Shown: positions 1-8,184 of the stretch, in pieces
Position numbering within the stretch: position 1 is the first letter of the stretch
Layout: each line of letters opens with the position of its first letter
DNA from: Bog-756 sp963829235
Lineage (GTDB): Bacteria; Actinomycetota; Acidimicrobiia; Acidimicrobiales; RAAP-2
Assembly (NCBI GenBank): GCA_963829235.1
Contig: CAWHIF010000005.1
Coordinates: 124,001-188,000, forward strand
DNA length: 64,000 nucleotides
Reading direction: 5' to 3'
Program-made: the position numbers and the translations under genes
The notes under the pieces: generated by a model
The model's database searches: none
Told to the model about the DNA's origin: nothing
The model's input: only the letters and a program-made list of their open reading frames with translations

Positions 1-769
1 CCCCCGTGAGGATGTCATCGCTCACGAGGGAAGCCGGCTCGGCCTCCGCCCCCGAGAGCACGAGCACGACCTCACCCCGGACGGGCTGTGCTCGGGCCCA
101 GGCCACGGCGGCATCCAGGGACCCTCTCCAGATCTCCTCGTGCAGTTTGGTCAGCTCACGGGCGACCACGATCTGCCGGTCGGCTCCGCAGGCCTCGGCC
201 AAGTCCGCCAGCGTTCCGGCCACACGTCCCGGGGCCTCGAAGAGCACGGTCGTCCTGGTCTCGCCGGCAAGGGCCTCGAGGCGGGTGCTCCGGTCCCGGC
301 CCGAGCGCGGGAGGAAGCCCTCGAAGCAGAATCGTCCGGCATCGAGACCACTCGTCACGAGGGCGGCCAGCACCGCTGACGGACCGGGAACCACGGTGAC
401 CGTCAGTCCGGCCGCGGCCGCCGCGGCCACCACGCGACCTCCGGGATCGGAGACCGCGGGCATGCCGGCATCGCTGACCAGAGCCACGGTCCGGCCCTCG
501 GTGACGGCCGTGAGCACCTCGGCGATGCGATCGTCCTCGTTGTGCTCGTGCAGTGACCGCAGCGGCGTCCCGGTGATGCCGGCATGGGTCAACAGTTTGC
601 GCGAATGGCGGGTGTCCTCGCAGTAGACGAGGTCGGCGTTGCGGAGCGCTTCGACGGCCCGTGGGGACAGGTCACCCAGATTGCCGATGGGGGTCCCGAC
701 CAGCACCACAGACCCAGGACCGTCAGGCCCAACATGTCGAGCCGCCCCGCCGTCGTCCGCCTCACTCAT
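1..769 (-). CDS. rsmI: 16S rRNA (cytidine1402-2'-O)-methyltransferase RsmI, 3' end outside window
   Basis: RsmI methylates the ribose of C1402 in the decoding centre of 16S rRNA using SAM; it is a cytosolic tetrapyrrole-methylase-fold enzyme. Read from the minus strand, the protein begins MSEADDGG, has GTPIGNLGD at residues 24-32, then CEDTRHSRKLL and the SDAGMPAVSDPG loop, followed by the family's LVTSGL and GFLPRSGR segments. About 256 residues are visible, against roughly 280 in the family, so only the C-terminal tail is missing. The ATG at 769 overlaps the stop of the upstream DUF192 gene by 4 nt (ATGA), which fixes the start and implies coupled translation. Confidence 0.95.
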   Translation of the reverse strand, partial: MSEADDGGAARHVGPDGPGSVVLVGTPIGNLGDLSPRAVEALRNADLVYCEDTRHSRKLLTHAGITGTPLRSLHEHNEDDRIAEVLTAVTEGRTVALVSDAGMPAVSDPGGRVVAAAAAAGLTVTVVPGPSAVLAALVTSGLDAGRFCFEGFLPRSGRDRSTRLEALAGETRTTVLFEAPGRVAGTLADLAEACGADRQIVVARELTKLHEEIWRGSLDAAVAWARAQPVRGEVVLVLSGAEAEPASLVSDDILTG

Positions 770-1095
770 CCGCGCAGGTCCAATTTGTCGCCGACCCTCA
801 GTCCCCACCGTTCGAAGGCACCCGCCTCGGCCTCGACGACCGAGCGGCATCGCCTCCGGGGCCGGCTCATCCGCCAGGGCGGCAGCCTGGCCACGCCCAC
901 CACCACCATCTCCCGGTCGCAGAAGGCGACATCGATGGGGAAGCGCATCCCGAACGTGTGCACGGAGCGGGTCCGAGGAAACACCATCGCCCCCTCGTAG
1001 CCCGTCCGGCCGAGGAGACCCTTGGTGCGATCGGCGAAGCCGTCGGCCACTTCTGCCGCGGCCAGCACATCGCCGTCGCGCAGCAACCAGGTCAT
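766..1095 (-). CDS. DUF192 family protein
   Basis: This 109-residue protein carries the DUF192 signature: FADRTKGLLGR near residue 20, then HTFGMRFPIDVAFCD, and a C-terminal part around the conserved Glu/Ala-rich VVEAEAGAFE. Many family members are exported and have a signal peptide, but this one has none visible and would be cytosolic. The molecular function of the family is not known. It is translationally coupled to rsmI by a 4-nt overlap, so the two form a minus-strand operon. The start is the ATG at 1095; no in-frame alternative looks better. Confidence 0.85.
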   Translation of the reverse strand: MTWLLRDGDVLAAAEVADGFADRTKGLLGRTGYEGAMVFPRTRSVHTFGMRFPIDVAFCDREMVVVGVARLPPWRMSRPRRRCRSVVEAEAGAFERWGLRVGDKLDLRG

Positions 1096-1205
1096 CTTCC
1101 TCCTGCCAACGGGGATCCGCCGCGGCCGGCTCCCACCGGCCCACCCCTCGTCCAGGCGCCGCCTGCCCCCGGTCCGCCCGCGGCAGGCACCATCGGCAAT
1201 GCGAG

Positions 1206-1211
1206 TAGGCT
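1206..1211 (+). promoter_or_regulatory. -10 box TAGGCT for the bL37-like gene
   Basis: TAGGCT fits TANNNT and ends 9 nt before the GTG at 1221. No convincing ribosome-binding site lies between them, so the transcript is probably leaderless or nearly so, as at many other starts in this window. No good -35 hexamer was seen. Confidence 0.5.
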
Positions 1212-1220
1212 TCGCAAACT

Positions 1221-1304
1221 GTGTCGAAACGAACCAACAAACGCAAGCTCCGGGCCAAGAAGAAGGCCAACCACGGCAAGAAGCCGAACTGCGGTCGGGG
1301 CTGA
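1221..1304 (+). CDS. Very small basic protein, candidate ribosomal protein bL37
   Basis: A 27-residue ORF opens with GTG and reads MSKRTNKRKLRAKKKANHGK then KPNCGRG. Twelve of the 27 residues are Lys or Arg. The KKANHGKKPN segment resembles the short bL37 protein recognised in mycobacterial 50S subunits (about 24 residues, with an NHGKRPN-like motif). The comparison is from memory and was not run as a search. The gene lies between the divergent DUF192 gene and the convergent glycerophosphodiesterase and is too short for usual gene callers. It has its own upstream TAGGCT box. If the call is right it is a constitutively expressed ribosomal component. Confidence 0.65.
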   Translation: MSKRTNKRKLRAKKKANHGKKPNCGRG

Positions 1305-1375
1305 TCCGGCCGGGACGGCTGTTCCCGGGGCCGATCCCACCCGGGCGGCTCTTCCCGGGGCCGATCCCGCGGTCG

Positions 1376-2254
1376 TCACTGCGGGCGCCATGCGCAACCG
1401 AGGCGGCTGAGCACCGCGGTCAGTGCCGAGGGCCGGTCGGTGATGATGCCATCCACCCCGAGCCCGCAGAGCCGCTCCATCTCGGGCTCCTCCTCGATCG
1501 TCCACACATGGACGGCCAGACCCTGCTCGTGCGCCACGTCCACGAAGCGCTGGTCGACGAGCGGGACGTCACCGAAGGTCGCCGGTACCTGCAGGGCCAC
1601 GTGGCGCATCGGTGCCGGGGTCTCCCCGGCCCGCACGGCCTGCGTGAAGCCGGCCACGGCCATCGTGCCCGCTGAGGTCGGGATCTCCGGAGCGAACGTC
1701 GAGAAGGCGTCGGTGGCGGCGTCGAGGAACGAGGCCACGATCACGTCGTCGGCGCGACGATGGCGGCGGAGCAGGGCTGCCAGCGTCTCTTCGTACGGCA
1801 CCACCGCCGGACCGGTCTGCTTGATGTCCAGATTGAGGATCACGCCGGGGAACTCGTCGAGTACCTCCTCCAACAGGGCGATCCGGAATCGGCGGTCCGC
1901 CGGGCCTCGGCCCCGGAACGGATATCGCTCCGGATCCAGCCCGGGGGTCACGTCGGCGCCGGGCACCCACCAGTAGGCGTTGTCGAGCGCCCGGACCGAC
2001 TGCCACGGCAGTTCGGCGATCCGGCCCGCGCCTTCGGTGGTGCGATCGACGGTCGGGTCGTGACCGACGACCAGCTTCCCGTCCGCAGTGGCATGAACGT
2101 CGAGCTCGATGGCGGTGGCTCCCGCCTCGAGGGCCGAGGCGATGGCGTACAGGGTCGACGAGGGGCCCTCCCAGGCCCCGCCCTGGTGGGCATAGTTGAT
2201 GACGCGACGCTCCAGCCACGACGAGGGTTGGCCCGCATCGGGAGAGACGGCCAT
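1376..2254 (-). CDS. Glycerophosphodiester phosphodiesterase family protein
   Basis: The 292-residue protein has the GDPD TIM-barrel signature. The catalytic His lies in AHQGG (His23, with Q replacing the usual R), metal-ligand acids Glu50 and Asp52 lie in IELDVH, and a second His is in GHDPTVD (His65). NLDIKQ in mid-protein and GVDGIITDRPSAL near the C terminus complete the barrel. Such enzymes hydrolyse glycerophosphodiesters to glycerol-3-phosphate and an alcohol. No signal peptide is visible, so it is probably cytosolic. The ATG at 2254 lies 6 nt after a TACCGT -10 box shared with the divergent gene at 2281. Confidence 0.9.
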   Translation of the reverse strand: MAVSPDAGQPSSWLERRVINYAHQGGAWEGPSSTLYAIASALEAGATAIELDVHATADGKLVVGHDPTVDRTTEGAGRIAELPWQSVRALDNAYWWVPGADVTPGLDPERYPFRGRGPADRRFRIALLEEVLDEFPGVILNLDIKQTGPAVVPYEETLAALLRRHRRADDVIVASFLDAATDAFSTFAPEIPTSAGTMAVAGFTQAVRAGETPAPMRHVALQVPATFGDVPLVDQRFVDVAHEQGLAVHVWTIEEEPEMERLCGLGVDGIITDRPSALTAVLSRLGCAWRPQ

Positions 2255-2260
2255 GGAAGA

Positions 2261-2270
2261 ACGGTAGCCT
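2261..2270. promoter_or_regulatory. Overlapping divergent -10 boxes, core ACGGTAGCCT
   Basis: On the plus strand TAGCCT (2265-2270) lies 10 nt before the ATG at 2281. On the minus strand TACCGT (2266-2261) lies 6 nt before the ATG at 2254. The two boxes share the central TA, so one symmetric element can fire in both directions. The same 10-mer recurs at 4077-4086. Confidence 0.65.
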
Positions 2271-2280
2271 CTGCTCCGCC

Positions 2281-2883
2281 ATGCTGGACCACGTCTTCAC
2301 CCACCTCGTCAGTTCGCACCGGCACGCCTTTGAGACCGCGCTGTTGCAGCGCCAGGCCGTGGAGGAGCGGTTCCAGGTGGACGTCTTCCTCGGCGACGTC
2401 AGCTTCGAGACCTCCTACAGCCTTCCCGGGGAGGAGCGCCCGGCGCGGATCCGGGTGGACACCAGCCTCGACTGGCCGACCTGGAGCCAGACCGCCTACC
2501 GGAGCTGGTCCATCGGCGAGGAGCCGGACGAGCTACCCGAGGTACTGGTCGAGATCGCGTTCCGGGTCCAGGGGCTGGTCGTGGCCCCCGAGGTCGATCC
2601 GCTCCTCGGCGTGCTGCCCGAGAGCCTCGACGTCCTCGGAAGCGAGCCGTTGATGCGGAGTTCGGCCACCATCGAGCAGGTGATCGGCAGCGGGCCGCAA
2701 CCGATCGAGTGGGCCATCGAGGTCTCCTTCGAGGGATCGTGCCAACTGGACGAGTCCATCCTCGAGAGTCCGGCCAGCCTCGACGAGGCTCTGGCCCCAC
2801 TCGGAAGAGCGGTGGCCTCCGTGCTGGTCCGGATCGGCGACCTCCCTTTCACATTCAGACCGGTCGAGAGCCCGCCGGGCTGA
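2281..2883 (+). CDS. Conserved-looking hypothetical protein
   Basis: This 200-residue acidic protein is not recognised. It is rich in Glu, Asp, Val and Leu, with no signal peptide, membrane segment or Cys cluster, and begins MLDHVFTHLVSSHRHAFETA. The alternation in DVFLGDVSFETSYSLPG and WAIEVSFEGSCQLDESI suggests a beta-rich cytosolic fold. Codon use matches its neighbours. It is divergent from the glycerophosphodiesterase across a shared -10 element and convergent with the sugar kinase downstream, so it is probably transcribed alone. No function is proposed. Confidence 0.75.
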   Translation: MLDHVFTHLVSSHRHAFETALLQRQAVEERFQVDVFLGDVSFETSYSLPGEERPARIRVDTSLDWPTWSQTAYRSWSIGEEPDELPEVLVEIAFRVQGLVVAPEVDPLLGVLPESLDVLGSEPLMRSSATIEQVIGSGPQPIEWAIEVSFEGSCQLDESILESPASLDEALAPLGRAVASVLVRIGDLPFTFRPVESPPG

Positions 2884-2915
2884 CGCCCGGTCCGACCCGG
2901 TCCCATCCCGCCCGA

Positions 2916-4070
2916 TCAACCGAACAGGCCCGCCTCCACGGCCAGCGCCCGGAGGTCGGCCTGAGGTCGGGCCCCGACATGCGAGATGACCTCGGCTGCA
3001 CAGACCCCACCGAGCCGCGCCGACTCCTCAGGGGACAGGCCGTTGGTGATCCCGTAGAGGAAACCGGCAGCGAAGAGGTCACCGGCTCCGGTGGTGTCGA
3101 CCACCCGGTCGACCGGGGCGGCAGGAACCTCGACAGGCCCCCACGGAGACACCACCACGCACCCGGCCGCACCCCGGGTCAATACGGCCAGCACACCGGT
3201 CTCGTTGACAGCCTCGACTGCGGCGTCGAAGGAGGATGCGCCGAACAGCGACATGATCTCCTCCTCATTGGCGAAGAGCAGCTCGAGGTCCCCTTCGAGC
3301 AGCTGGAGGAACTCGTCCCGGTGATGTTCGACGCAGAACGGATCCGACACGGTGAGCGCCACCGACGCGTCGTGGGCATGGGCCACGTCGATGGCCCCAC
3401 GCATCGCCGCCTTGGCCGACGGCTGCTCCCACAGGTACCCCTCGAGGTAGACGACCTGGACGGACGAGAGGTGACCGTCGTGGAGGTCGACGGGCCCGAA
3501 GTCGGAGGCCACGCCGAGGTGGGTGGCCATCGTGCGCTCAGCGTCGTCGGTCACCAGGACCAGGCAGTGACCGGTCACGGCCTGGCCGGGGACGGCCGGG
3601 GTCGGCACCGGGTCGAAGGCCACCCCGACCGACCGGATGTCATGGGTGAAGGCCTGGCCCAACTGGTCGTCAGCCACCCGGCCGAGAAATGCAACCCGAC
3701 CACCCAGCGCGGCCAGACCCGCCGCCGTGTTGGCCGCCGAACCGCCCGACGCCTCGGTGGTCGGCCCCATGGCCGCGTAGATGGACTCCGATCGATCGTG
3801 ATCCACCAGGACCATGGTTCCCTTGACCAGGTCGAGGGCTTCGAGGTCGGCGTCGCTCGCCGAAGCCAGCACGTCGACCAGGGCATTGCCGATGGCCACG
3901 ACATCGAGCCTCGGACCACCGCGGCCACGCGGGTCGGGATCGTGCCCGGGGCCCACACCGGCGCCGTCGGACGCTGCGGCCGCGGCCCGACCGGTGCTGC
4001 CATGGGATCCGTTGGCGGCCGTCCGGTCGGAGTCGCCCGAAAAATCGCTGGAGAGGGAGTCATTCTGCAC
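2916..4070 (-). CDS. PfkB/ribokinase-family carbohydrate (adenosine-like) kinase
   Basis: The 384-residue protein phosphorylates a sugar or nucleoside with ATP. The N-terminal motif LDVVAIGNALVDVLAS (55-70), GGSAANTAAGLAALGG and the C-terminal anion-hole/catalytic motif DTTGAGD (325-331, catalytic Asp331) are all present. The substrate cannot be fixed from sequence; adenosine-kinase-like or fructokinase-like are both possible. The GTG at 4070 was chosen because it lies exactly 6 nt after a TACCGT -10 box; starts further upstream would lie in or beyond the promoter. The first ~50 residues are Asp/Ala/Gly-rich and probably disordered, so a later internal start cannot be excluded. Confidence 0.88.
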   Translation of the reverse strand: MQNDSLSSDFSGDSDRTAANGSHGSTGRAAAAASDGAGVGPGHDPDPRGRGGPRLDVVAIGNALVDVLASASDADLEALDLVKGTMVLVDHDRSESIYAAMGPTTEASGGSAANTAAGLAALGGRVAFLGRVADDQLGQAFTHDIRSVGVAFDPVPTPAVPGQAVTGHCLVLVTDDAERTMATHLGVASDFGPVDLHDGHLSSVQVVYLEGYLWEQPSAKAAMRGAIDVAHAHDASVALTVSDPFCVEHHRDEFLQLLEGDLELLFANEEEIMSLFGASSFDAAVEAVNETGVLAVLTRGAAGCVVVSPWGPVEVPAAPVDRVVDTTGAGDLFAAGFLYGITNGLSPEESARLGGVCAAEVISHVGARPQADLRALAVEAGLFG

Positions 4071-4076
4071 GGCGCG

Positions 4077-4086
4077 ACGGTAGCCT
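4077..4086. promoter_or_regulatory. Overlapping divergent -10 boxes, core ACGGTAGCCT (second copy)
   Basis: Plus-strand TAGCCT (4081-4086) lies 7 nt before the aminopeptidase ATG at 4094. Minus-strand TACCGT (4082-4077) lies 6 nt before the kinase GTG at 4070. The decamer is identical to that at 2261-2270. Both starts would be leaderless. Confidence 0.7.
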
Positions 4087-4093
4087 GCCCACC

Positions 4094-6709
4094 ATGAGCA
4101 CACAGACGAACCACGATCCCCTCGACGAGACCACCGAGGAAGGCCCTGCGTACCTGCTCCCGACGACCGTCCGGCCACACGCATACCGGCTGGTGCTCAC
4201 TCCCGACCTCCCTGCCGCGACCTTCGCCGGGGACGTCGAGATCGATGTGACGGTGGTCCGGCCCACCGAATCGATCACCCTCAACGCGGCCGAGCTGGAG
4301 ATCACCTTCGCCGAGCTCAACGACGGAGACCCTGACGGCGGCTATGCCCTGGCCCCGACGGCCATCGAGCTCGACACGGACGAGGAGCGGGCCACCCTCG
4401 TGTTCCCCGAGACGCTCACTCCGGGGCCGGCGACCTTGCACCTGACCTTCAACGGCATCCTCAACGACAAGTTGCACGGCTTCTACCGGTCCACGTTCTC
4501 CGACGAGGCCGGCGTCGAGCACGTCATCGCCACCACCCAGATGGAATCGACCGACGCTCGCCGGGCCTTCCCGTGCTGGGACGAGCCCGAGCTCAAGGCG
4601 ACCTTCGAGGTCACCCTCGTGGTCGACGATGCTCTCGCCGCCTTCTCCAACGGGTCGGTGGTCGAAGAGACCCCAGAGGCCGGAGGGAAGCGGCGGGTCA
4701 GGTTCGCCCCCACCATGGTCATGTCCACGTACCTCGTCGCTTTCATCGTCGGCCCGCTGGAGGCCACCAACCCGCTCGAGGTCGACGGCGTGCCGCTGCG
4801 CATCGTGCACCGCCCCGGCCAGGGCCACCTGGTCCCCTTCGCCCTCACCGTGGGGGCCCACGCGCTCCGCTTCTTCGGCGAGTACTTCGGCATCCCCTAC
4901 CCGTCGGACAAGCTCGACCTGGTGGCGATCCCCGACTTCGCCTTCGGGGCCATGGAGAACCTGGGGTGCGTCACATTCCGCGAGTCGGTGCTGCTGGTCG
5001 ATCCGGCCCAGGCCTCCCGGGTGGAGCTCGAACGGGTCGCCGACGTGATCTGCCACGAGATCGCCCACATGTGGTTCGGCGACCTGGTCACCATGAGGTG
5101 GTGGAACGGCATCTGGCTCAACGAGGCCTTCGCCACCTTCATGGAGGTCCTCGCCGTCGACGCCTTCCGACCCGAGTGGCAGCGATGGGTGAGCTTCGGC
5201 GTCGAACGGGAAGCGGCCATGGCCGTCGACGGCCTCCATGCCACCCGGCCCGTCGAGTTCCCGGTGGGCCGGCCCGAAGAGGCCCAGGGCATGTTCGACG
5301 TCCTCACGTACCAAAAGGGCGGCAGCGTGCTGCGGATGCTCGAGCAGTTCCTCGGGCCCGACGTCTTCCGTGAGGGCATCAACGACTACCTCACCACCCA
5401 CAGCCACGCCAACACCGAGACCTCGGACCTGTGGGACGCCCTCGAGCGTTCCAGCGGACGGGCGGTGCGCACGATCATGGACACCTGGATCAACCAGGGT
5501 GGGTACCCGCTGGTGCGGGTGGGTGAGGATGGATCCCTCACCCAGACCCCGTTCTCCTACCGTGGAGACCCTGGCGGCGCCATCGGCTCGGCATGGTTGG
5601 TCCCCGTCCTCACCCGGTCACTCCGGGACCCCGAGGTCGACTCCCCCTCCATCCTCCTGGACGGAACCCGGCCTGCGGGGGATGCCGTCACCATCAAGTC
5701 CGGGGCCGAACTCGTGAACGCGGGAGGCTCGGGGTACTACCGGGTCTCCTATCCGACAGCCATGGTCGAACGCCTGGCCGGGAAACTGGCCGAGCTGGCA
5801 CCGCTCGAGCGTTACAACCTCGTGTCGGACACCTGGGCGGCGTCGCTGTCAGGCCAGGCCCCGCTCTCGGACCTGCTCCGCCTGGCCCGGGCCCTGGTCG
5901 ACTCGGCCGAGGGAGATCCGAGCGTGTGGTCCGTGGTCCTCGGGGCCCTGGGCCTGTTCGACCGGGTGATCCCCGAGGGCGACCGGCCGGTGCTGGCACA
6001 GTCCGTCCGCACCCTGCTCGGTCCCCTGTCCCGCGATCTGGGCTGGGACCCGCGTGACGGGGACGGTGAGCGGACCCCGTCGCTGCGGGCGTCGGTCCTA
6101 CGCACACTGGGCACCATCGGAGAGGACCCGGAGACCCAGGCCGAGGCCGAGCGCCGCTTCGCCGACGGCACCACCACCCTCCATCCCGACACGGAGTCGG
6201 CGATTCTGGACATCGTGGCCTCCCGGGGTGGGGAGCCGGAATTCGAGGCGTTCCTGGCCCGGTACCGGGCCCCGGCCAACCCGCAGGAGGAGAACCGCTA
6301 CCTCTATGCACTGGCCTCGTTCAACCGGATCGACCTGGCCCTGCGGGCCTTCGATCTGGCCATGACCGAGGTCCGGACCCAGAACGCGCCCTTCGTGCTC
6401 CAGCTGCTGGTGGTCAACCGGACCACCGGGCCGACCGTGTGGCAGCGGATCACCGAGGAATGGGACACGCTGGTGTCCAAGTTCCCGTCCAACATCCTGC
6501 CCCGGATGCTGGACGGCGTCCGCACCCTGTGCACACCGCCGGAGCTCGCCGACCAGGTGACCGCGTTCGTCGAGAGCCACCCACTTCCGACCGGAGGACG
6601 GACGGTCGAGCAGATCCTCGAGCGGTTGGCGGTCAGCGTGGCCTTCGGTCAACGGGAGGGAGGAAGCCTGGCCACCTCGCTCGCCGAGACGATCGGGGCG
6701 CCGCAGTAA
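4094..6709 (+). CDS. pepN: M1 family aminopeptidase (PepN-like)
   Basis: This 871-residue zinc metallo-aminopeptidase removes N-terminal residues from peptides. The GAMEN exopeptidase motif is at 285-289. The zinc site HEIAH is at 321-325, with the third ligand Glu344 in NEAF eighteen residues later. WDEP, near residue 160, marks the N-terminal saddle domain, and the C-terminal half is the long helical ERAP1_C-like domain. No signal peptide is present, so it acts in the cytosol. Length matches actinobacterial PepN (about 850-870). The ATG follows a leaderless-type -10 box. Confidence 0.95.
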   Translation: MSTQTNHDPLDETTEEGPAYLLPTTVRPHAYRLVLTPDLPAATFAGDVEIDVTVVRPTESITLNAAELEITFAELNDGDPDGGYALAPTAIELDTDEERATLVFPETLTPGPATLHLTFNGILNDKLHGFYRSTFSDEAGVEHVIATTQMESTDARRAFPCWDEPELKATFEVTLVVDDALAAFSNGSVVEETPEAGGKRRVRFAPTMVMSTYLVAFIVGPLEATNPLEVDGVPLRIVHRPGQGHLVPFALTVGAHALRFFGEYFGIPYPSDKLDLVAIPDFAFGAMENLGCVTFRESVLLVDPAQASRVELERVADVICHEIAHMWFGDLVTMRWWNGIWLNEAFATFMEVLAVDAFRPEWQRWVSFGVEREAAMAVDGLHATRPVEFPVGRPEEAQGMFDVLTYQKGGSVLRMLEQFLGPDVFREGINDYLTTHSHANTETSDLWDALERSSGRAVRTIMDTWINQGGYPLVRVGEDGSLTQTPFSYRGDPGGAIGSAWLVPVLTRSLRDPEVDSPSILLDGTRPAGDAVTIKSGAELVNAGGSGYYRVSYPTAMVERLAGKLAELAPLERYNLVSDTWAASLSGQAPLSDLLRLARALVDSAEGDPSVWSVVLGALGLFDRVIPEGDRPVLAQSVRTLLGPLSRDLGWDPRDGDGERTPSLRASVLRTLGTIGEDPETQAEAERRFADGTTTLHPDTESAILDIVASRGGEPEFEAFLARYRAPANPQEENRYLYALASFNRIDLALRAFDLAMTEVRTQNAPFVLQLLVVNRTTGPTVWQRITEEWDTLVSKFPSNILPRMLDGVRTLCTPPELADQVTAFVESHPLPTGGRTVEQILERLAVSVAFGQREGGSLATSLAETIGAPQ

Positions 6710-6732
6710 CACCGGGCATGCCCCGCGCTCCG

Positions 6733-6738
6733 TAACCT
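6733..6738 (+). promoter_or_regulatory. -10 box TAACCT before the GDT1-family gene
   Basis: TAACCT is followed by 6 nt and then the GTG at 6745, so the transcript would start at or within a base or two of the start codon. It lies in the 35-nt gap after the aminopeptidase stop. Confidence 0.6.
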
Positions 6739-6744
6739 GAAGCG

Positions 6745-7332
6745 GTGGATCCGGGAATCGTCTTCACCGTCTTCGCGCTCGTCTTCGTGGCGGAGCTACC
6801 GGACAAGACGATGATCGCCACGTTGATCATGGGGAGCCGGTACCGGCCCGTGCTCGTGTGGATGGGTGCCACGCTGGCCTTTTGCATCCACGCGGTGATC
6901 GCGGTGGCTGTGGGGCAGTTGCTGCAACTGCTCCCCCACCGGTGGATCGAGGCGGTCACCACCCTGCTGTTCGCCGCCGGCGCCGCCTACCTTCTCTTCG
7001 TCCCCGAGAAGGAGGCGGAGATCGAGGGGGAAGAGGAGGCGGACCGGGCCGGCGTGGAGTTCAGGACCGTTGGCGCGGCCTTCGCGGTCATCTTCATCGG
7101 TGAGTTCGGAGATCTCACCCAGATCCTCACCGCCAACCTGGCCGCCAAGTACCACCAGCCGGCGGCGGTGTTCATCGGCGCGTTCGGCGCACTGGCCACC
7201 GTGTCCGCCCTGGGCGCGTTCGGAGGGCGGGCGCTGCTGCGGTACCTACCGTTGACGGCCATCCGCAAGGGGGGCGGCGTACTGCTGGCCGGGTTTGCCG
7301 TCTACAGCCTGGTGACGCTGGTCAGAGGCTGA
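6745..7332 (+). CDS. GDT1/TMEM165 (UPF0016) family cation transporter
   Basis: The 195-residue integral membrane protein has about six transmembrane helices in two repeats, with a Glu-rich cytosolic linker near residues 88-101. The family motif E-x-G-D-[KR]-[TS] appears as ELPDKT (17-22) in repeat 1 and EFGDLT (120-125) in repeat 2. Both repeats therefore keep the key acids, but the Gly of the first copy and the basic residue of the second are substituted. Relatives move Mn2+ and Ca2+. The GTG start is supported by TAACCT 6 nt upstream. It is probably transcribed separately from the aminopeptidase. Confidence 0.85.
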   Translation: MDPGIVFTVFALVFVAELPDKTMIATLIMGSRYRPVLVWMGATLAFCIHAVIAVAVGQLLQLLPHRWIEAVTTLLFAAGAAYLLFVPEKEAEIEGEEEADRAGVEFRTVGAAFAVIFIGEFGDLTQILTANLAAKYHQPAAVFIGAFGALATVSALGAFGGRALLRYLPLTAIRKGGGVLLAGFAVYSLVTLVRG

Positions 7333-7394
7333 CGACTCCCTCCGAGGACGGTTCCGCTGTCTCACACCGTGCCCGGACGTGACAGGCTGCAGGC

Positions 7395-8094
7395 ATGGAA
7401 GAAGCAACTCCCTCATCCACGAGCACCATGGCGACAGGGGCTCCTTCCACGGGGCTGAGGGCAGCGGCGCGACCAGCTCCTCGGCGCGGCCCGGGCAGCC
7501 ACCGGCTTCATGCCCGACGACGAGGGCGAGGCCCTCTACCTGGCCGCGCTGCGAGCCGGTGCCTCCTTCGACGGGTGCCACCTTCGTGGAGATCGGGGCG
7601 TGGTGCGGCAAATCGAGCGTCTACCTGGGCGCGGCGGCCGAGGAGACGGGCGCGGTGCTGTTCAGCCTCGACCACCACCACGGATCCGAGGAGAACCAGG
7701 CCGGATGGGAGCACCACGACAGCACGCTGGTCGACCCGGCAACCGGAACCATCGACACCTTGCCGCACTGGCGGCGCACCGTCGGAGGGGCCGGGCTCGA
7801 GGCCTCGGTGATCGGCATCGTCGGGGACTCGCCCACCGTGCTCGTCCCACTGGTCGACACCGTTGGCGTTCTGCTTCATCGACGGTGGTCACGGCGAGGA
7901 GCCGGCCTGGGCCGACTACCGGGGCTGGGCGCCGAAGGTGATCGAAGACGGGTGGCTGGCCATCCACGACGTGTTCCCGGATCCGGCCGACGGCGGGCGG
8001 CCTCCCTATCGACATCTGGCGGGCGGCTCTCGACTCCGGTGAGTTCGTCGAGGACGGCGAGTGCGGCTCGTTGCGGATCCTGCGGCGCGTCTGA
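7395..8094 (+). pseudogene. Class I SAM methyltransferase (Methyltransf_24 type), frameshifted
   Basis: One methyltransferase is spread over three frames. Segments read DQLLGAARAATGFMPDDEGE, then ATFVEIGAWCGKSSVYLG (SAM-binding loop), FSLDHHHGSEEN and IVGDSPTVLVP, then AFCFIDGGHGEEPAWADY and LAIHDVFPDP, then DIWRAALDSGEFVEDGE to a stop at 8094. Breaks fall near 7575, 7865 and 8005. Each is repaired by dropping one base, at GGG, GG and CCC (or the adjacent T). The N-terminal part near 7395-7480 is also out of frame, and its repair is ambiguous. Either the gene is dead or the local consensus is wrong; see findings. It is convergent with the cyclase-like gene. Confidence 0.7.
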
Positions 8095-8184
8095 GGGGCC
8101 CGGTGCCACCGACGAGGAGCCCGTGTGCGTCTGGGAACGACTCGGCGCTGAGGAGAGAGCGGAGGGGGAAGAGCGGGCAGCCGC

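Noticed and set aside
3575..5407. 610-codon minus-strand frame over the aminopeptidase
   Set aside because: Antisense to pepN, which has GAMEN and HExxH; it also runs in another frame through the sugar kinase.
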